DNA of 64,000 nt from Magnetospirillum sp902729445 (GTDB lineage: Bacteria; Pseudomonadota; Alphaproteobacteria; Rhodospirillales; Magnetospirillaceae), in NCBI RefSeq assembly GCF_902729445.1, contig NZ_CACVCE010000023.1:1-64000 (forward strand). Direction: 5' to 3'. The notes beneath the pieces were generated by a model. That model was not told the origin of the DNA and did not search any database. It worked only from the letters and a program-made list of their open reading frames with translations. Below, piece after piece: positions 1-7,941 of this stretch. Both the position numbers and the translations under genes were made by a program. Numbering within the stretch: the first letter of the stretch is position 1; each line of letters opens with the position of its first letter.

Positions 1-3
1 GGG

Positions 4-23
4 GTCAAGCCCGGCAATGACGA
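4..23. repeat. Partial copy of a dispersed palindromic repeat at the window edge
   Basis: The 20 bases gtcaagcccggcaatgacga are identical to the right end of the double-hairpin element at 40332-40389. The rest of this copy lies outside the window. It sits just downstream of the dehydratase gene, an intergenic position typical for such elements. Seen directly as an exact match; the family assignment is by general knowledge of alphaproteobacterial intergenic repeats. Confidence 0.6.
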
Positions 24-59
24 CCAAGAAAGGCTGATCCGGATTTTATGCTCGCGGCT

Positions 60-1094
60 CTAGTGGTATTCCCGCCGTCCCGCCGCCGTGACGATGGGGA
101 TGTGGCGCATCCACAATTGGCGACGCCACCAATCCTCGTTGGTGCGGTACCAGTCGATGGTCCTGCGCAGCCCCTCCTGCCAGGACACTTTGGGTTCCCA
201 GCCCAGCGTGCGGCGGATCTTGTCGTAGTCCGCCGTGTGGCGGATCACTTGGCCGGGGCGGTCTCCGGTGTTTTCGATTCGTGTCGTGGGGGTGCCGATC
301 AGGGCTGTCAAGTCGTTGGCGATCGAGGCGATCGTTCGGTCCTCGCCGGTGCCGACATTGAACACCTCGCCATCGACCAAGGCGCCGTCGGCGTGAAGGG
401 TCATGTCGATGGCGCGACAGACGTCTTCGACATAGACGAAGTCCCGAGCGGCCCCGCCCGATCCGTGAACCGTCAGCGGTTCATCCAGGAAGACGCTGGT
501 GATGAAGCGCGGGATCACCTTTTCCAGGTGTTGGCGTGGACCGAAATTGTTGAACGGCCGAATGATGGTGGCCGGCAGCTTATAGGTTGCCCAATAGGAA
601 TAGACCAGACGGTCGGCGCCGCACTTGGCGCTGGCGTATGGGCTCATTGGCTTCAGCGCATGCTCTTCATCGATCAGGGGCGCTTCGGCGGTGCCATAAA
701 CCTCCGAGGTCGAGATGTGGATGAAGCGCTTGACGCGCCCTCCGGCCTTGAGCACCGCGTTGGCGACGGTGTGGGTTCCCAGGACGTCGGTCTGGAAGAA
801 CAGGCGATTGTCGAAGATCGACCGAGTGACGTGGGTCTCCGCCGCGAAATGAACCACATAATCGGCTTCGTTGACCAAGGTATCGACCAACTCGGCGTTG
901 ACGACGTCGCCGTACCAGAAACGCATGCGGGGATTATCCAGCTCGCGCATTCCATAGGGTAGGTTGTCCATCGAGCCGGCATAGGTCAGCGCATCGAGGA
1001 CCATGATCTGGTATTCCGGATGATGACGGTCGATATAGTCGACGAAATTCGAGCCGATAAAACCAGCTCCCCCCGTAATCAGCACCGTCGTCAT
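60..1094 (-). CDS. NAD-dependent nucleotide-sugar 4,6-dehydratase (RmlB/LegB-like SDR)
   Basis: This 344-residue extended short-chain dehydrogenase probably removes water from an NDP-hexose to give the 4-keto-6-deoxy sugar, feeding surface-glycan synthesis. The Rossmann motif GGAGFIGS is at residues 8-15, and Y153-x3-K157 is the catalytic pair. The C-terminal GTGEDRTIASIAND and substrate-binding FGPRQ segments are typical of the family. Where RmlB enzymes have Thr-Asp-Glu this protein has T129-S130-E131, as in LegB-like and decarboxylase-like members, so the substrate need not be dTDP-glucose. The ATG at 1094 is preceded by GAGGGAAC; the longer frame upstream lacks family residues. It is the last gene in its direction before the window edge. 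Confidence 0.85.
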   Translation of the reverse strand: MTTVLITGGAGFIGSNFVDYIDRHHPEYQIMVLDALTYAGSMDNLPYGMRELDNPRMRFWYGDVVNAELVDTLVNEADYVVHFAAETHVTRSIFDNRLFFQTDVLGTHTVANAVLKAGGRVKRFIHISTSEVYGTAEAPLIDEEHALKPMSPYASAKCGADRLVYSYWATYKLPATIIRPFNNFGPRQHLEKVIPRFITSVFLDEPLTVHGSGGAARDFVYVEDVCRAIDMTLHADGALVDGEVFNVGTGEDRTIASIANDLTALIGTPTTRIENTGDRPGQVIRHTADYDKIRRTLGWEPKVSWQEGLRRTIDWYRTNEDWWRRQLWMRHIPIVTAAGRREYH

Positions 1095-1181
1095 CGTGTT
1101 CCCTCGTCTCGCAGCTGGGCTTTCGTCCAGAATGGCCAAAGCCCTCATACACCAAACTCAGTCCCAAGTCCAAAAAGGACA

Positions 1182-1751
1182 TCAGGTGGCGGCAACGTGA
1201 TCGGATGGTTCCGCCACGGCCTCTCGCCGCAAATCCTCGATCTCGGCGCGAGCGGCGGCGACCACGGCGTCGAAGTCGGGGCCGCGTTCGCCGGCCACCG
1301 CCTCCAGCCGTTCCAGGATCGTCACCAGCCGGTGTTGCCGGCGTGCGATGGCATCGGTCCGCCACTGCAGGTGCGCCACTTCCAGCCGGTCGATCAGTGT
1401 CACCCGGCTCCCGGCCGATTGGCCGGGATATCCCTCGGACGCGATCATGGTGGTCCGGGACCGGCGCAGGCGCGCCACCATCACCACCAGGATGGCCAGG
1501 GCTATTCCCGTCGCGGCGAAGCCCGCGACCAGGGTGCGCTGTATGCCGACCTGCCGGTTCTTGATGGCGGTGACGCGCTCATAGAGACGCATCTCGTAAT
1601 CCGGGATGGTCTTCAGCCAGTCGGCGTTCACCTCTTCCCGGGTCGGCTCTCGGGTCTGGGCGCCGGCCGGCGAAGCGGGCAGGGCCGCCAGCACGGACAG
1701 AACCACCAGGCAGCGAATGATCACGGCTCGGACGCTCACGGTCTTCTCCAT
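1182..1751 (-). CDS. Small secreted or membrane-anchored protein of unknown function
   Basis: This 189-residue protein has a hydrophobic N-terminus ending at an Ala-Gly-Ala-type signal cleavage site (around residue 30), then a polar stretch, a second transmembrane helix near residues 74-92, and a charged helical tail rich in Arg and Glu. I recognise no family. Its ATG overlaps the stop of the upstream methyltransferase (TGATG), so the two are translationally coupled. The position inside the polysaccharide locus suggests an envelope role, but nothing in the sequence gives an activity. Confidence 0.6.
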   Translation of the reverse strand: MEKTVSVRAVIIRCLVVLSVLAALPASPAGAQTREPTREEVNADWLKTIPDYEMRLYERVTAIKNRQVGIQRTLVAGFAATGIALAILVVMVARLRRSRTTMIASEGYPGQSAGSRVTLIDRLEVAHLQWRTDAIARRQHRLVTILERLEAVAGERGPDFDAVVAAARAEIEDLRREAVAEPSDHVAAT

Positions 1752-2425
1752 CAAGAGTCACTGCAGGAATGGGAGGCGGCTCTTGCCGCGTCGTCGGATG
1801 TCGCTTCTGGCTTACGGCCTTCCAGGATGCAGATCGAATGGGGGAACGGTAGGGTGATGTGGATCAGATGCTGGCGGACCTCCGGAAAACGCCCGCTCGC
1901 CAAGCGCAGATAGGCCGGAATGGTTCGCACGTTCTGGCCGCGATCTTTGCTGATGACGAAGCGGTGCAGCCAGCTCTGTCCGGGAAAGTAACAGGGGTCG
2001 GCGGTGAATAGGCGCCCCCCTGGGGCAAGTGCCTGGTAGGCATCGTCGAAAAGCGACAGCGCTTCGTCATCGTCCAGATGGTGCAAGACACCGATGGCCA
2101 GAGCCAGATCGAAGGGACCCAACCCCGCGCCAATCGCTGCGCTGATCCGTCCGAGCAGAAATCGGCCGCGATCGCCGAAGGAGGCGCGTGCCCGCGCAAG
2201 ATAGCTCTCGCTAGCGTCGATGCCGACATAGTCCACCGCGGGAAGGAGGCGGAGAATTTCCGCCGGCCCGCACCCGATGTCCAGGATCCGCTCGCCCTGC
2301 ACCGGCTTGATGTGGCGTTCCAGTATCATCCGGTGGCAGCGCTTCGCTCCAACCAGATACTGGACGGCTTCGTAGGCCAGCGGATGGGACAGGACCGCTC
2401 GAATTCCGGTGGTGAGCTGAGCCAT
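1751..2425 (-). CDS. Class I SAM-dependent methyltransferase
   Basis: A 224-residue methyltransferase with the SAM-binding motif ILDIGCGP at about residues 47-54, the acidic motif II (YVGIDASESYL), and the motif IV/post-IV segment IGVLHHLDDDEA. It probably methylates a sugar or lipid-linked glycan intermediate, judging only from the glycosyltransferases around it. The ATG at 2425 has GGAGAG about 10 bases upstream, so I prefer it to the longer frame. It lies 25 bp downstream of a family-2 glycosyltransferase and overlaps the next gene by its stop codon, giving a short operon. Confidence 0.8.
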   Translation of the reverse strand: MAQLTTGIRAVLSHPLAYEAVQYLVGAKRCHRMILERHIKPVQGERILDIGCGPAEILRLLPAVDYVGIDASESYLARARASFGDRGRFLLGRISAAIGAGLGPFDLALAIGVLHHLDDDEALSLFDDAYQALAPGGRLFTADPCYFPGQSWLHRFVISKDRGQNVRTIPAYLRLASGRFPEVRQHLIHITLPFPHSICILEGRKPEATSDDAARAASHSCSDS

Positions 2426-2450
2426 CGATTGGTTCTCTCCGATGGTCCGG

Positions 2451-3389
2451 CTATCGCAGCTTAGGGCGGGGCGCTTGCGGTCCCGATCCGATGCCATCGC
2501 GGAAATAGGCGAAAAGGGGGGCGGTCAGGACGATGGTCTTGGGGTCCAGTTCCCACACCGTGATCAAGCGGTGGATACGCCCGGCGGCGTTGTTCAGCGT
2601 GCCGGCTCGCCGCAGGGCCAGACCCCATTGCAGCCAATTCCGGGCGACATCGATCAACGAGCGGACCACGGTCAGGAACCGGGTTCCCTTCGCCTCGCCG
2701 ACGGTGCGCGGAATGAAGGGGATCGGCACCTCGATGAAGCGCGCGCCGGTGGCATAGCTGCGCAGCAGTAGCTCGGGGTTGATGAAGGCCGAGGTGGCGG
2801 TCAGTGTCAGGCCTTGGACCAGTTTGGTCGGATAGAACGTGACGTTCTGGAAGTCGTGGAACGGTACGCCGAACAAGATTCGCAGGATATAGTAATTGGC
2901 AAGCGAGATGATCGCCTTGCGGATGTTGTCCGATCGACGGCGGACCCGGTAGATGGAGCGCAGAACCGGGACATAGCTCAGCAGGCGGATCGGAACGGGT
3001 CGGATGCCCTGGACGACGTCGTAGGTGCGGAGCAGTTCCAGATAGATCCGCACCGCGCTGATGTCGTAGGACCAGTCGACGGTTTCCCAGAACAGGAACT
3101 CCTTTCGCGCGTTTGCAACGGCGGATCGGGCGGCCAGGCCGACATTCTTGTTGACCTCGTGGTGCACCACCCGGATGCGAGGGTCCTCGGCGGCCATCTT
3201 GTCGGCGATCTCGCCGGTGCGGTCGGTGCTGCCGTCGTTGACGAAGACGATCTCGAAATCCTCGACCGTCTCTTCCATCAAGGCCAAGGCACGGCGCAGG
3301 AAGCCCTCGATCAGCTCCTCTTCGTTGTACCCCCAGCTCAGCATGGAAACGCTGCGGTCGAACTTGTCGAATGCGGGTTCGGTCACCAT
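2451..3389 (-). CDS. Family-2 glycosyltransferase
   Basis: About 312 residues with a GT-A fold. The nucleotide-binding segment FVNDGSTDRTGEI is at residues 49-61. Instead of the usual DxD-like second motif it has a WETVDWSYD segment, and downstream the motif FHDFQNVTFYP, seen in glycosyltransferases that act on prenyl-phosphate-linked sugars. No clear transmembrane segments follow, unlike the DPM1-type gene at 4968. The ATG at 3389 is the first in-frame ATG upstream of the conserved domain; its GAGGA is rather far (about 15 bases), so a start a little upstream cannot be excluded. Confidence 0.8.
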   Translation of the reverse strand: MVTEPAFDKFDRSVSMLSWGYNEEELIEGFLRRALALMEETVEDFEIVFVNDGSTDRTGEIADKMAAEDPRIRVVHHEVNKNVGLAARSAVANARKEFLFWETVDWSYDISAVRIYLELLRTYDVVQGIRPVPIRLLSYVPVLRSIYRVRRRSDNIRKAIISLANYYILRILFGVPFHDFQNVTFYPTKLVQGLTLTATSAFINPELLLRSYATGARFIEVPIPFIPRTVGEAKGTRFLTVVRSLIDVARNWLQWGLALRRAGTLNNAAGRIHRLITVWELDPKTIVLTAPLFAYFRDGIGSGPQAPRPKLR

Positions 3390-3697
3390 GGCGGCGAGAT
3401 CCTCGCCCGTTGGCGCGGAGATCGCTCCGGTCCGCGATTGCTCCGCGAACGGCCGTGCGGCGCGATAGGTGCCATATGAGTTTCCCCTATGTCCATAATT
3501 CCGGCCAGATAAGGGGCCACTCCGTTGCCAAGGCCTGCACTGGACTACCATAGCCTTCTACGCACGATCAAGAGGCCTCGCCGCCATGCGAGTGGGCAGG
3601 GCGCGAATCGTAGCGTCGGTTCGATGAGTACGTTGATTTCACCGGTTGTTCGGCTTATAGCCCTGAGGAGGTAGGACCGAGTCGGAGAAATCGCACC
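3390..3697. other. Divergent intergenic region, 308 bp
   Basis: This gap separates the leftward glycosyltransferase operon from the rightward SGNH gene, so promoters for both must lie here. I see a purine-rich stretch, gaggaggtagga, about 25 bases before the SGNH start and no convincing reading frame, tRNA or strong hairpin. No sigma-70 boxes stand out well enough to annotate. Confidence 0.4.
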
Positions 3698-4957
3698 GTG
3701 AAGAAGGCCGTATTCGCGTCAATCGCCCTGGTCATCGCCGCATGCTTGGTGGCCGGACTTTTTTTTTGGGCTGAGATCGCCTATCGAGCCTTCGGCTTCC
3801 GCCCCAGCTTGGGGCCGCTGATTGACGCGGCATTGTTCCCCTATGCGCCTTATACCGTCTCGTCGCATGCGCGCAACTACCGATCGGTGGATGGCGACGA
3901 CTTGATCGGACGGTACTTTCCGGCAGTGAAGGAATGCGTGGGGGAGGATGGTTCGGCGGTTCGCTTCAACTCCCTGGGTTTTCGCGGGCCCGAGTTCCCG
4001 CCGACAGGGTCGAAGCAGGACAACGAAATTCGCATCCTAATCACCGGCGGGTCCGCTTCGGTCAGTTGGAACATTGGGGAACGCTGCTCTCTCGATGCCT
4101 TGCTGACCGAGCGCCTCGAGGCGATGATGCCGGGCCGCAAGGTGCGCGTGCTTAACCTGGGTGGCGCCGCCTGGAAATCTGCCCAGGAACTGATCGCCAT
4201 CCAGCTATACGGACTGGAACTCGACCCCGACATGGTCATTCATTTTTCGGGGTTCAACGATTCCTACCATTCCCACTCCATGGCCGTTAATCACCCTTAT
4301 TCCGGTTGGATGGTCAACCATTCTTTTCAACGCTACGTCTCGTGGTTGCACGGAACGCCGTCGGAATTCTTGAGCCAGTTCCATATCGGCAGTGCAATCA
4401 GGTCGTGGCTGTCGACCAAGCCAACGGTGTTGAGTGGGGCGGCCCAGGCTCCGGCGCTACCCGTCTTTCCAGAAAAGGCAGTCCAGCCCGAGCCCGGCAA
4501 GGTTGATACCCGGCTGGATCTTCCGCTGGACCTGGATGCCATCGCCCGGCGCGAGGATTTCGATCCCCATGGTCGGAAAGTGGTCGACAACTATCTTAAG
4601 CACGAAAGGCTGATGGCACGGTCACTGACGACGAAGGGTGCGGTGCTGCTGTCGGCCCTGCAGCCCAACCTTTACTTGAAGGAACCGTTGAGCGAGAGCG
4701 AAGATCGCATGATGCGGCAATTCTTCGCCGGATCGGTCAATTTCACGGTCCAGGCCTATCTGCGTCTGCGACAGGGGCTGACGCAGATCGCCGGGGATGA
4801 GCCGAACGTCAAATTCGTCGATCTCAGCACGCCGTTCAACGGCAGGCCCGAGACCTTCTTCGGTGACAACGTCCATTTCACCCGGGAGGGCTACCGCATC
4901 GTGGCCGATCGGCTGTCGCCGCAGATCGTCGAGATATTGACGGCAAGGGGCAAGTAA
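3698..4957 (+). CDS. Membrane-anchored SGNH-hydrolase-like protein
   Basis: A 419-residue protein with one N-terminal membrane helix (residues 5-25) and a periplasmic SGNH/GDSL-type domain. Block I reads ITGGSASVSWN, so the nucleophile would be S119 but the usual GDS is GGS. Block II Gly (NLGGAAW), block III Asn (SGFNDSYH) and block V Asp-His (GDNVHFTREGY near the C-terminus) are present. Such proteins usually add or remove acyl groups on extracytoplasmic glycans. The start is GTG at 3698; no ATG fits the membrane helix. It runs opposite to its neighbours and converges with the glycosyltransferase at 4968, only 10 bp away. Confidence 0.75.
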   Translation: MKKAVFASIALVIAACLVAGLFFWAEIAYRAFGFRPSLGPLIDAALFPYAPYTVSSHARNYRSVDGDDLIGRYFPAVKECVGEDGSAVRFNSLGFRGPEFPPTGSKQDNEIRILITGGSASVSWNIGERCSLDALLTERLEAMMPGRKVRVLNLGGAAWKSAQELIAIQLYGLELDPDMVIHFSGFNDSYHSHSMAVNHPYSGWMVNHSFQRYVSWLHGTPSEFLSQFHIGSAIRSWLSTKPTVLSGAAQAPALPVFPEKAVQPEPGKVDTRLDLPLDLDAIARREDFDPHGRKVVDNYLKHERLMARSLTTKGAVLLSALQPNLYLKEPLSESEDRMMRQFFAGSVNFTVQAYLRLRQGLTQIAGDEPNVKFVDLSTPFNGRPETFFGDNVHFTREGYRIVADRLSPQIVEILTARGK

Positions 4958-4967
4958 GGGGGCGGTG

Positions 4968-5822
4968 TCACTTGTCCATGATCTGCCGCAGGAGATCTGC
5001 CAGCAGGCCAAGGCAGAATATCAGGATGCTGAGAAGTATCCCGCCGACAAACCAATAATACCCTGCATTGAACGACAAGAATATTGATGACATAAGGCAG
5101 ACAATCGAAAACACAATTGACATTGCCGACAGCATCAAGAACAGCTTGAGCGGGTTATAGTACAAAATGGCTTGAACAATATACTGCAATGTCATAATGG
5201 CGTCTTTGAATAGGCGCACCTTTGTCGTGCCGATTCTTTTGTAGTATGGGATATCCATGTAGGAAATATAGCGCCCATTCATCATGTAGGCGAGCGTCAG
5301 CGACGTGGTGAAGCTGAAGGTGTTGCACAGGTGCGGGAAGAACTCCATCGCCTCGGCCCGGCGGAACACCCGGAGGCCGGAATTGACGTCGGGAATTCGC
5401 CGCCCGGTGGTGAACTCCACCAGAATGGTCAGCAATTTGCGCATGGGGGCCTTGACTACCGATTCTCGATATTCCTCGCCGGTGCGGGCGCCGACCGCCA
5501 TATGGAAGCCCTTGTCCAATTCGGCCAGCATCGCGGGAATGCGGCCGATCGGATAGGTTCCATCCGCGTCGGTGATGGCGATGATCGGATTGGCGGCGGC
5601 GGCGATGCCATCCTTCAGCGACCGTCCGTACCCGGCGTTCATCGGGTGTCGAACGACCTTGGCGCCGTGCTCGGCGGCCAGTTCGCCGGTGCGGTCGGAC
5701 GAGCCGTCATCGACGACGACGATTTCGAAGCCGGCGTAATCGCAGAGGGTTTGGCGCACTTGCTGGATGGTTTCAACGATCGCGTCTTGCTCGTTGAACG
5801 CGGGAATGACTACGGAGATCAT
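4968..5822 (-). CDS. DPM1-like family-2 glycosyltransferase with C-terminal membrane helices
   Basis: A 284-residue polyprenyl-phosphate-sugar synthase-like enzyme. VVDDGSSD (residues 36-43) and the metal-binding ITDADGTYP (about 83-91) define the GT-A fold, and two hydrophobic helices occupy about residues 225-250 and 255-278. It probably makes an undecaprenyl-phosphate-linked sugar donor for the polytopic transferase encoded at 7942. The DNA is mosaic: the part coding the last third (4968 to about 5330) is visibly AT-rich while the catalytic part is GC-rich, which suggests recombination inside the gene. Confidence 0.85.
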   Translation of the reverse strand: MISVVIPAFNEQDAIVETIQQVRQTLCDYAGFEIVVVDDGSSDRTGELAAEHGAKVVRHPMNAGYGRSLKDGIAAAANPIIAITDADGTYPIGRIPAMLAELDKGFHMAVGARTGEEYRESVVKAPMRKLLTILVEFTTGRRIPDVNSGLRVFRRAEAMEFFPHLCNTFSFTTSLTLAYMMNGRYISYMDIPYYKRIGTTKVRLFKDAIMTLQYIVQAILYYNPLKLFLMLSAMSIVFSIVCLMSSIFLSFNAGYYWFVGGILLSILIFCLGLLADLLRQIMDK

Positions 5823-5882
5823 TGTCTGGATAAACCGTGAAGGCGGCGGCGGGCGGTACTTTGCGTGACACGGTCGGCGGGG

Positions 5883-7778
5883 TCAAGGTTGAAGTCCAGC
5901 GGACTTGCCCACGCTGTCCACCCAGGCACGCCACATCGTCAGGGCGAACAAGCGGAAACCATGGTCTGCCGTCATCGCTTGGTGCTCAGCGACCAAACGC
6001 GCCACCTCGGCTTCGACGAACCAATCCCCCGCCAAATTCCGCACAAGGTGGGTAGGGTCGGCCTGCGCGAACCAAGTGCTGACCGGGGCATTGAAGCCGG
6101 CCTTTCGCCGCGTCAGCACCGCCCGGGGCACCCGGCCTTGCTGGCTGAGCTTGAGGATGCGCTTCTTGTGCAGCGCAGGCATCCGTATAGAGGGGGGGAT
6201 TTCGGCGGCCAACTCGACCAAGCGGTAATCGAGGAAAGGGGCGCGCGCTTCCAATCCGTGCGCCATGGTGGCGCGGTCGACCTTGACCAGGATGTCGTCG
6301 ACCAGCCAGGTCTTGATATCGACATACATGGCGCGGTCCAGATAATGGGCGCCGGGGAGATGGTCGGCGAATCCCTTGAAATCGTCGAGCGGATCGGCCT
6401 GCAGTCCATTTGATCGGCGATCGGGTAGAATCAGCCGTGAGATTTGGTCGGCCGAGAATACTTGCCGCCAGAAATAATGGGCGGAATCGCCGTCCAGGCC
6501 GCATCCCGCCGTGAACTGCCGCAGTTTGTAGTCGAGCGGGACTTTGCCATGGCTGACCGGGGCCAGCCGGGCCAAGCCGGCGGCCCCGCTTTTGGCCCAG
6601 TCCGGCAGCCAGCCCATCCAGGCCCGCAGGCGGTCGGCGACATAGGTCTCGTAGCCGGCGAACAATTCGTCGCCGCCGTCGCCGCTCAGGGCGACGGTGA
6701 CATGTTTGCGGACGAACTCGGCGAGACGGAAGGTCGGAAGGATCGATGTGTCGGCGAACGGCTCGTCGGCGTGCCAGGCGATCTTGCCCAATTGATCCAG
6801 GTCGTCATGGCGGGAGACCCCCTCGAGATGGTGGCAGCCCAGGAAGGCGGCGGCGGCGGCGGCATGGGGGCGCTCGTCGAAGGCCTTTTCGTCGAAGCCC
6901 ATGGCGAAGCTGTGAACATTCGCGGGGCCGACGGAACGGCACATCGCCGAGACGATTGCCGTCGAGTCCAGTCCGCCACTGAGGAACGCGCCCAGCGGGA
7001 CGTCGCTGATCATTCGCATCTGGACGGCGTCGTCGAGCAGCGCCGCCACCGCTTCGGCGGCCTCGCCAGCGTTACGGATCGGGCTTTCGATGCCGAAGTG
7101 ATCCGCAAGATTCCAAAATGACGTCACGCGAGGCTGACGGTCGGCCTCGAACACGATGTGGTGTCCCGGTGGGACCTTGGCGACGCCCTCGAAAATCGCG
7201 GCGGACCCCAGCACGTATCCGAGTGACAGGAATTGTCGGAGCGCCTTGCCCGAAACGGTTAACCGCAACCCTGGATCGACGGTCAGCGCCTTGATCTCGG
7301 AAGCGAACGTGACCCCGCCGGTGGGCAGTTCCGCCCAGAACAGCGGCTTCTTGCCCAGCCGGTCGCGGGCCAGTATCAGGCGCCGGTCCCGTCGGTCCCA
7401 AATGGCCAGCGCAAACATGCCGTTCAGCCGGGCGAAGAGATCGAGACCCCAGCGGCGGAACCCCTCCAGCACGACCTCGGTGTCGCTCGTGGTGCTAAAC
7501 GACGCGCCCAAGGCGATCAGTTCGCGCTGGAGGTCGCGATAATTGTAGATTTCGCCGTTGAAGACGATGACGTGGCGCCCGGTCTGGTCCGCCATTGGCT
7601 GGTTGGCTGCCGGGCTGGTGTCGAGGACCGCCAGCCGCCGGTGCCCCAGGGCCACCGGTCCTTCGACGAAGGTATTCTCGGCATCCGGCCCGCGATGGGC
7701 GATGGTTCGCAGCATGGCGGCAATCAAGGGCGCGTCGGCAGGCTCGTTCCAAGTGACCCTGCCCGTGATGCCGCACAT
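5883..7778 (-). CDS. asnB: Asparagine-synthase-like glutamine amidotransferase (paralogue 1)
   Basis: A 631-residue class II amidotransferase. Cys2 after the initiator Met is the glutaminase nucleophile (MCGITG), the N-terminal domain has RGPD and NGEIYNY, and the synthase domain has the pyrophosphate loop SGGLDST and SGDGGDELFAGYE. The ATG at 7778 is fixed by Cys2, which must be N-terminal after Met removal. Family members either make asparagine or, in polysaccharide loci, amidate sugar carboxylates (WbpS/WbmI-type). Three copies in one locus favour the second role here. It lies 60 bp upstream of the DPM1-like gene in the same direction. Confidence 0.9.
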   Translation of the reverse strand: MCGITGRVTWNEPADAPLIAAMLRTIAHRGPDAENTFVEGPVALGHRRLAVLDTSPAANQPMADQTGRHVIVFNGEIYNYRDLQRELIALGASFSTTSDTEVVLEGFRRWGLDLFARLNGMFALAIWDRRDRRLILARDRLGKKPLFWAELPTGGVTFASEIKALTVDPGLRLTVSGKALRQFLSLGYVLGSAAIFEGVAKVPPGHHIVFEADRQPRVTSFWNLADHFGIESPIRNAGEAAEAVAALLDDAVQMRMISDVPLGAFLSGGLDSTAIVSAMCRSVGPANVHSFAMGFDEKAFDERPHAAAAAAFLGCHHLEGVSRHDDLDQLGKIAWHADEPFADTSILPTFRLAEFVRKHVTVALSGDGGDELFAGYETYVADRLRAWMGWLPDWAKSGAAGLARLAPVSHGKVPLDYKLRQFTAGCGLDGDSAHYFWRQVFSADQISRLILPDRRSNGLQADPLDDFKGFADHLPGAHYLDRAMYVDIKTWLVDDILVKVDRATMAHGLEARAPFLDYRLVELAAEIPPSIRMPALHKKRILKLSQQGRVPRAVLTRRKAGFNAPVSTWFAQADPTHLVRNLAGDWFVEAEVARLVAEHQAMTADHGFRLFALTMWRAWVDSVGKSAGLQP

Positions 7779-7941
7779 AGTCGCCGTCTCCAATGCGTCG
7801 GAATGACAAATGCATCGATCCACGCTGCCTGCGCGGGTCATAGCCATCTCGGCAGAGGGCTGTCAAGCCGCGGTAGCGTGCAATTGACCACCCCTTGCGC
7901 CGTCGCTATGGTCGGGCGTCCCTCAGACGAGGAATTTCTTG

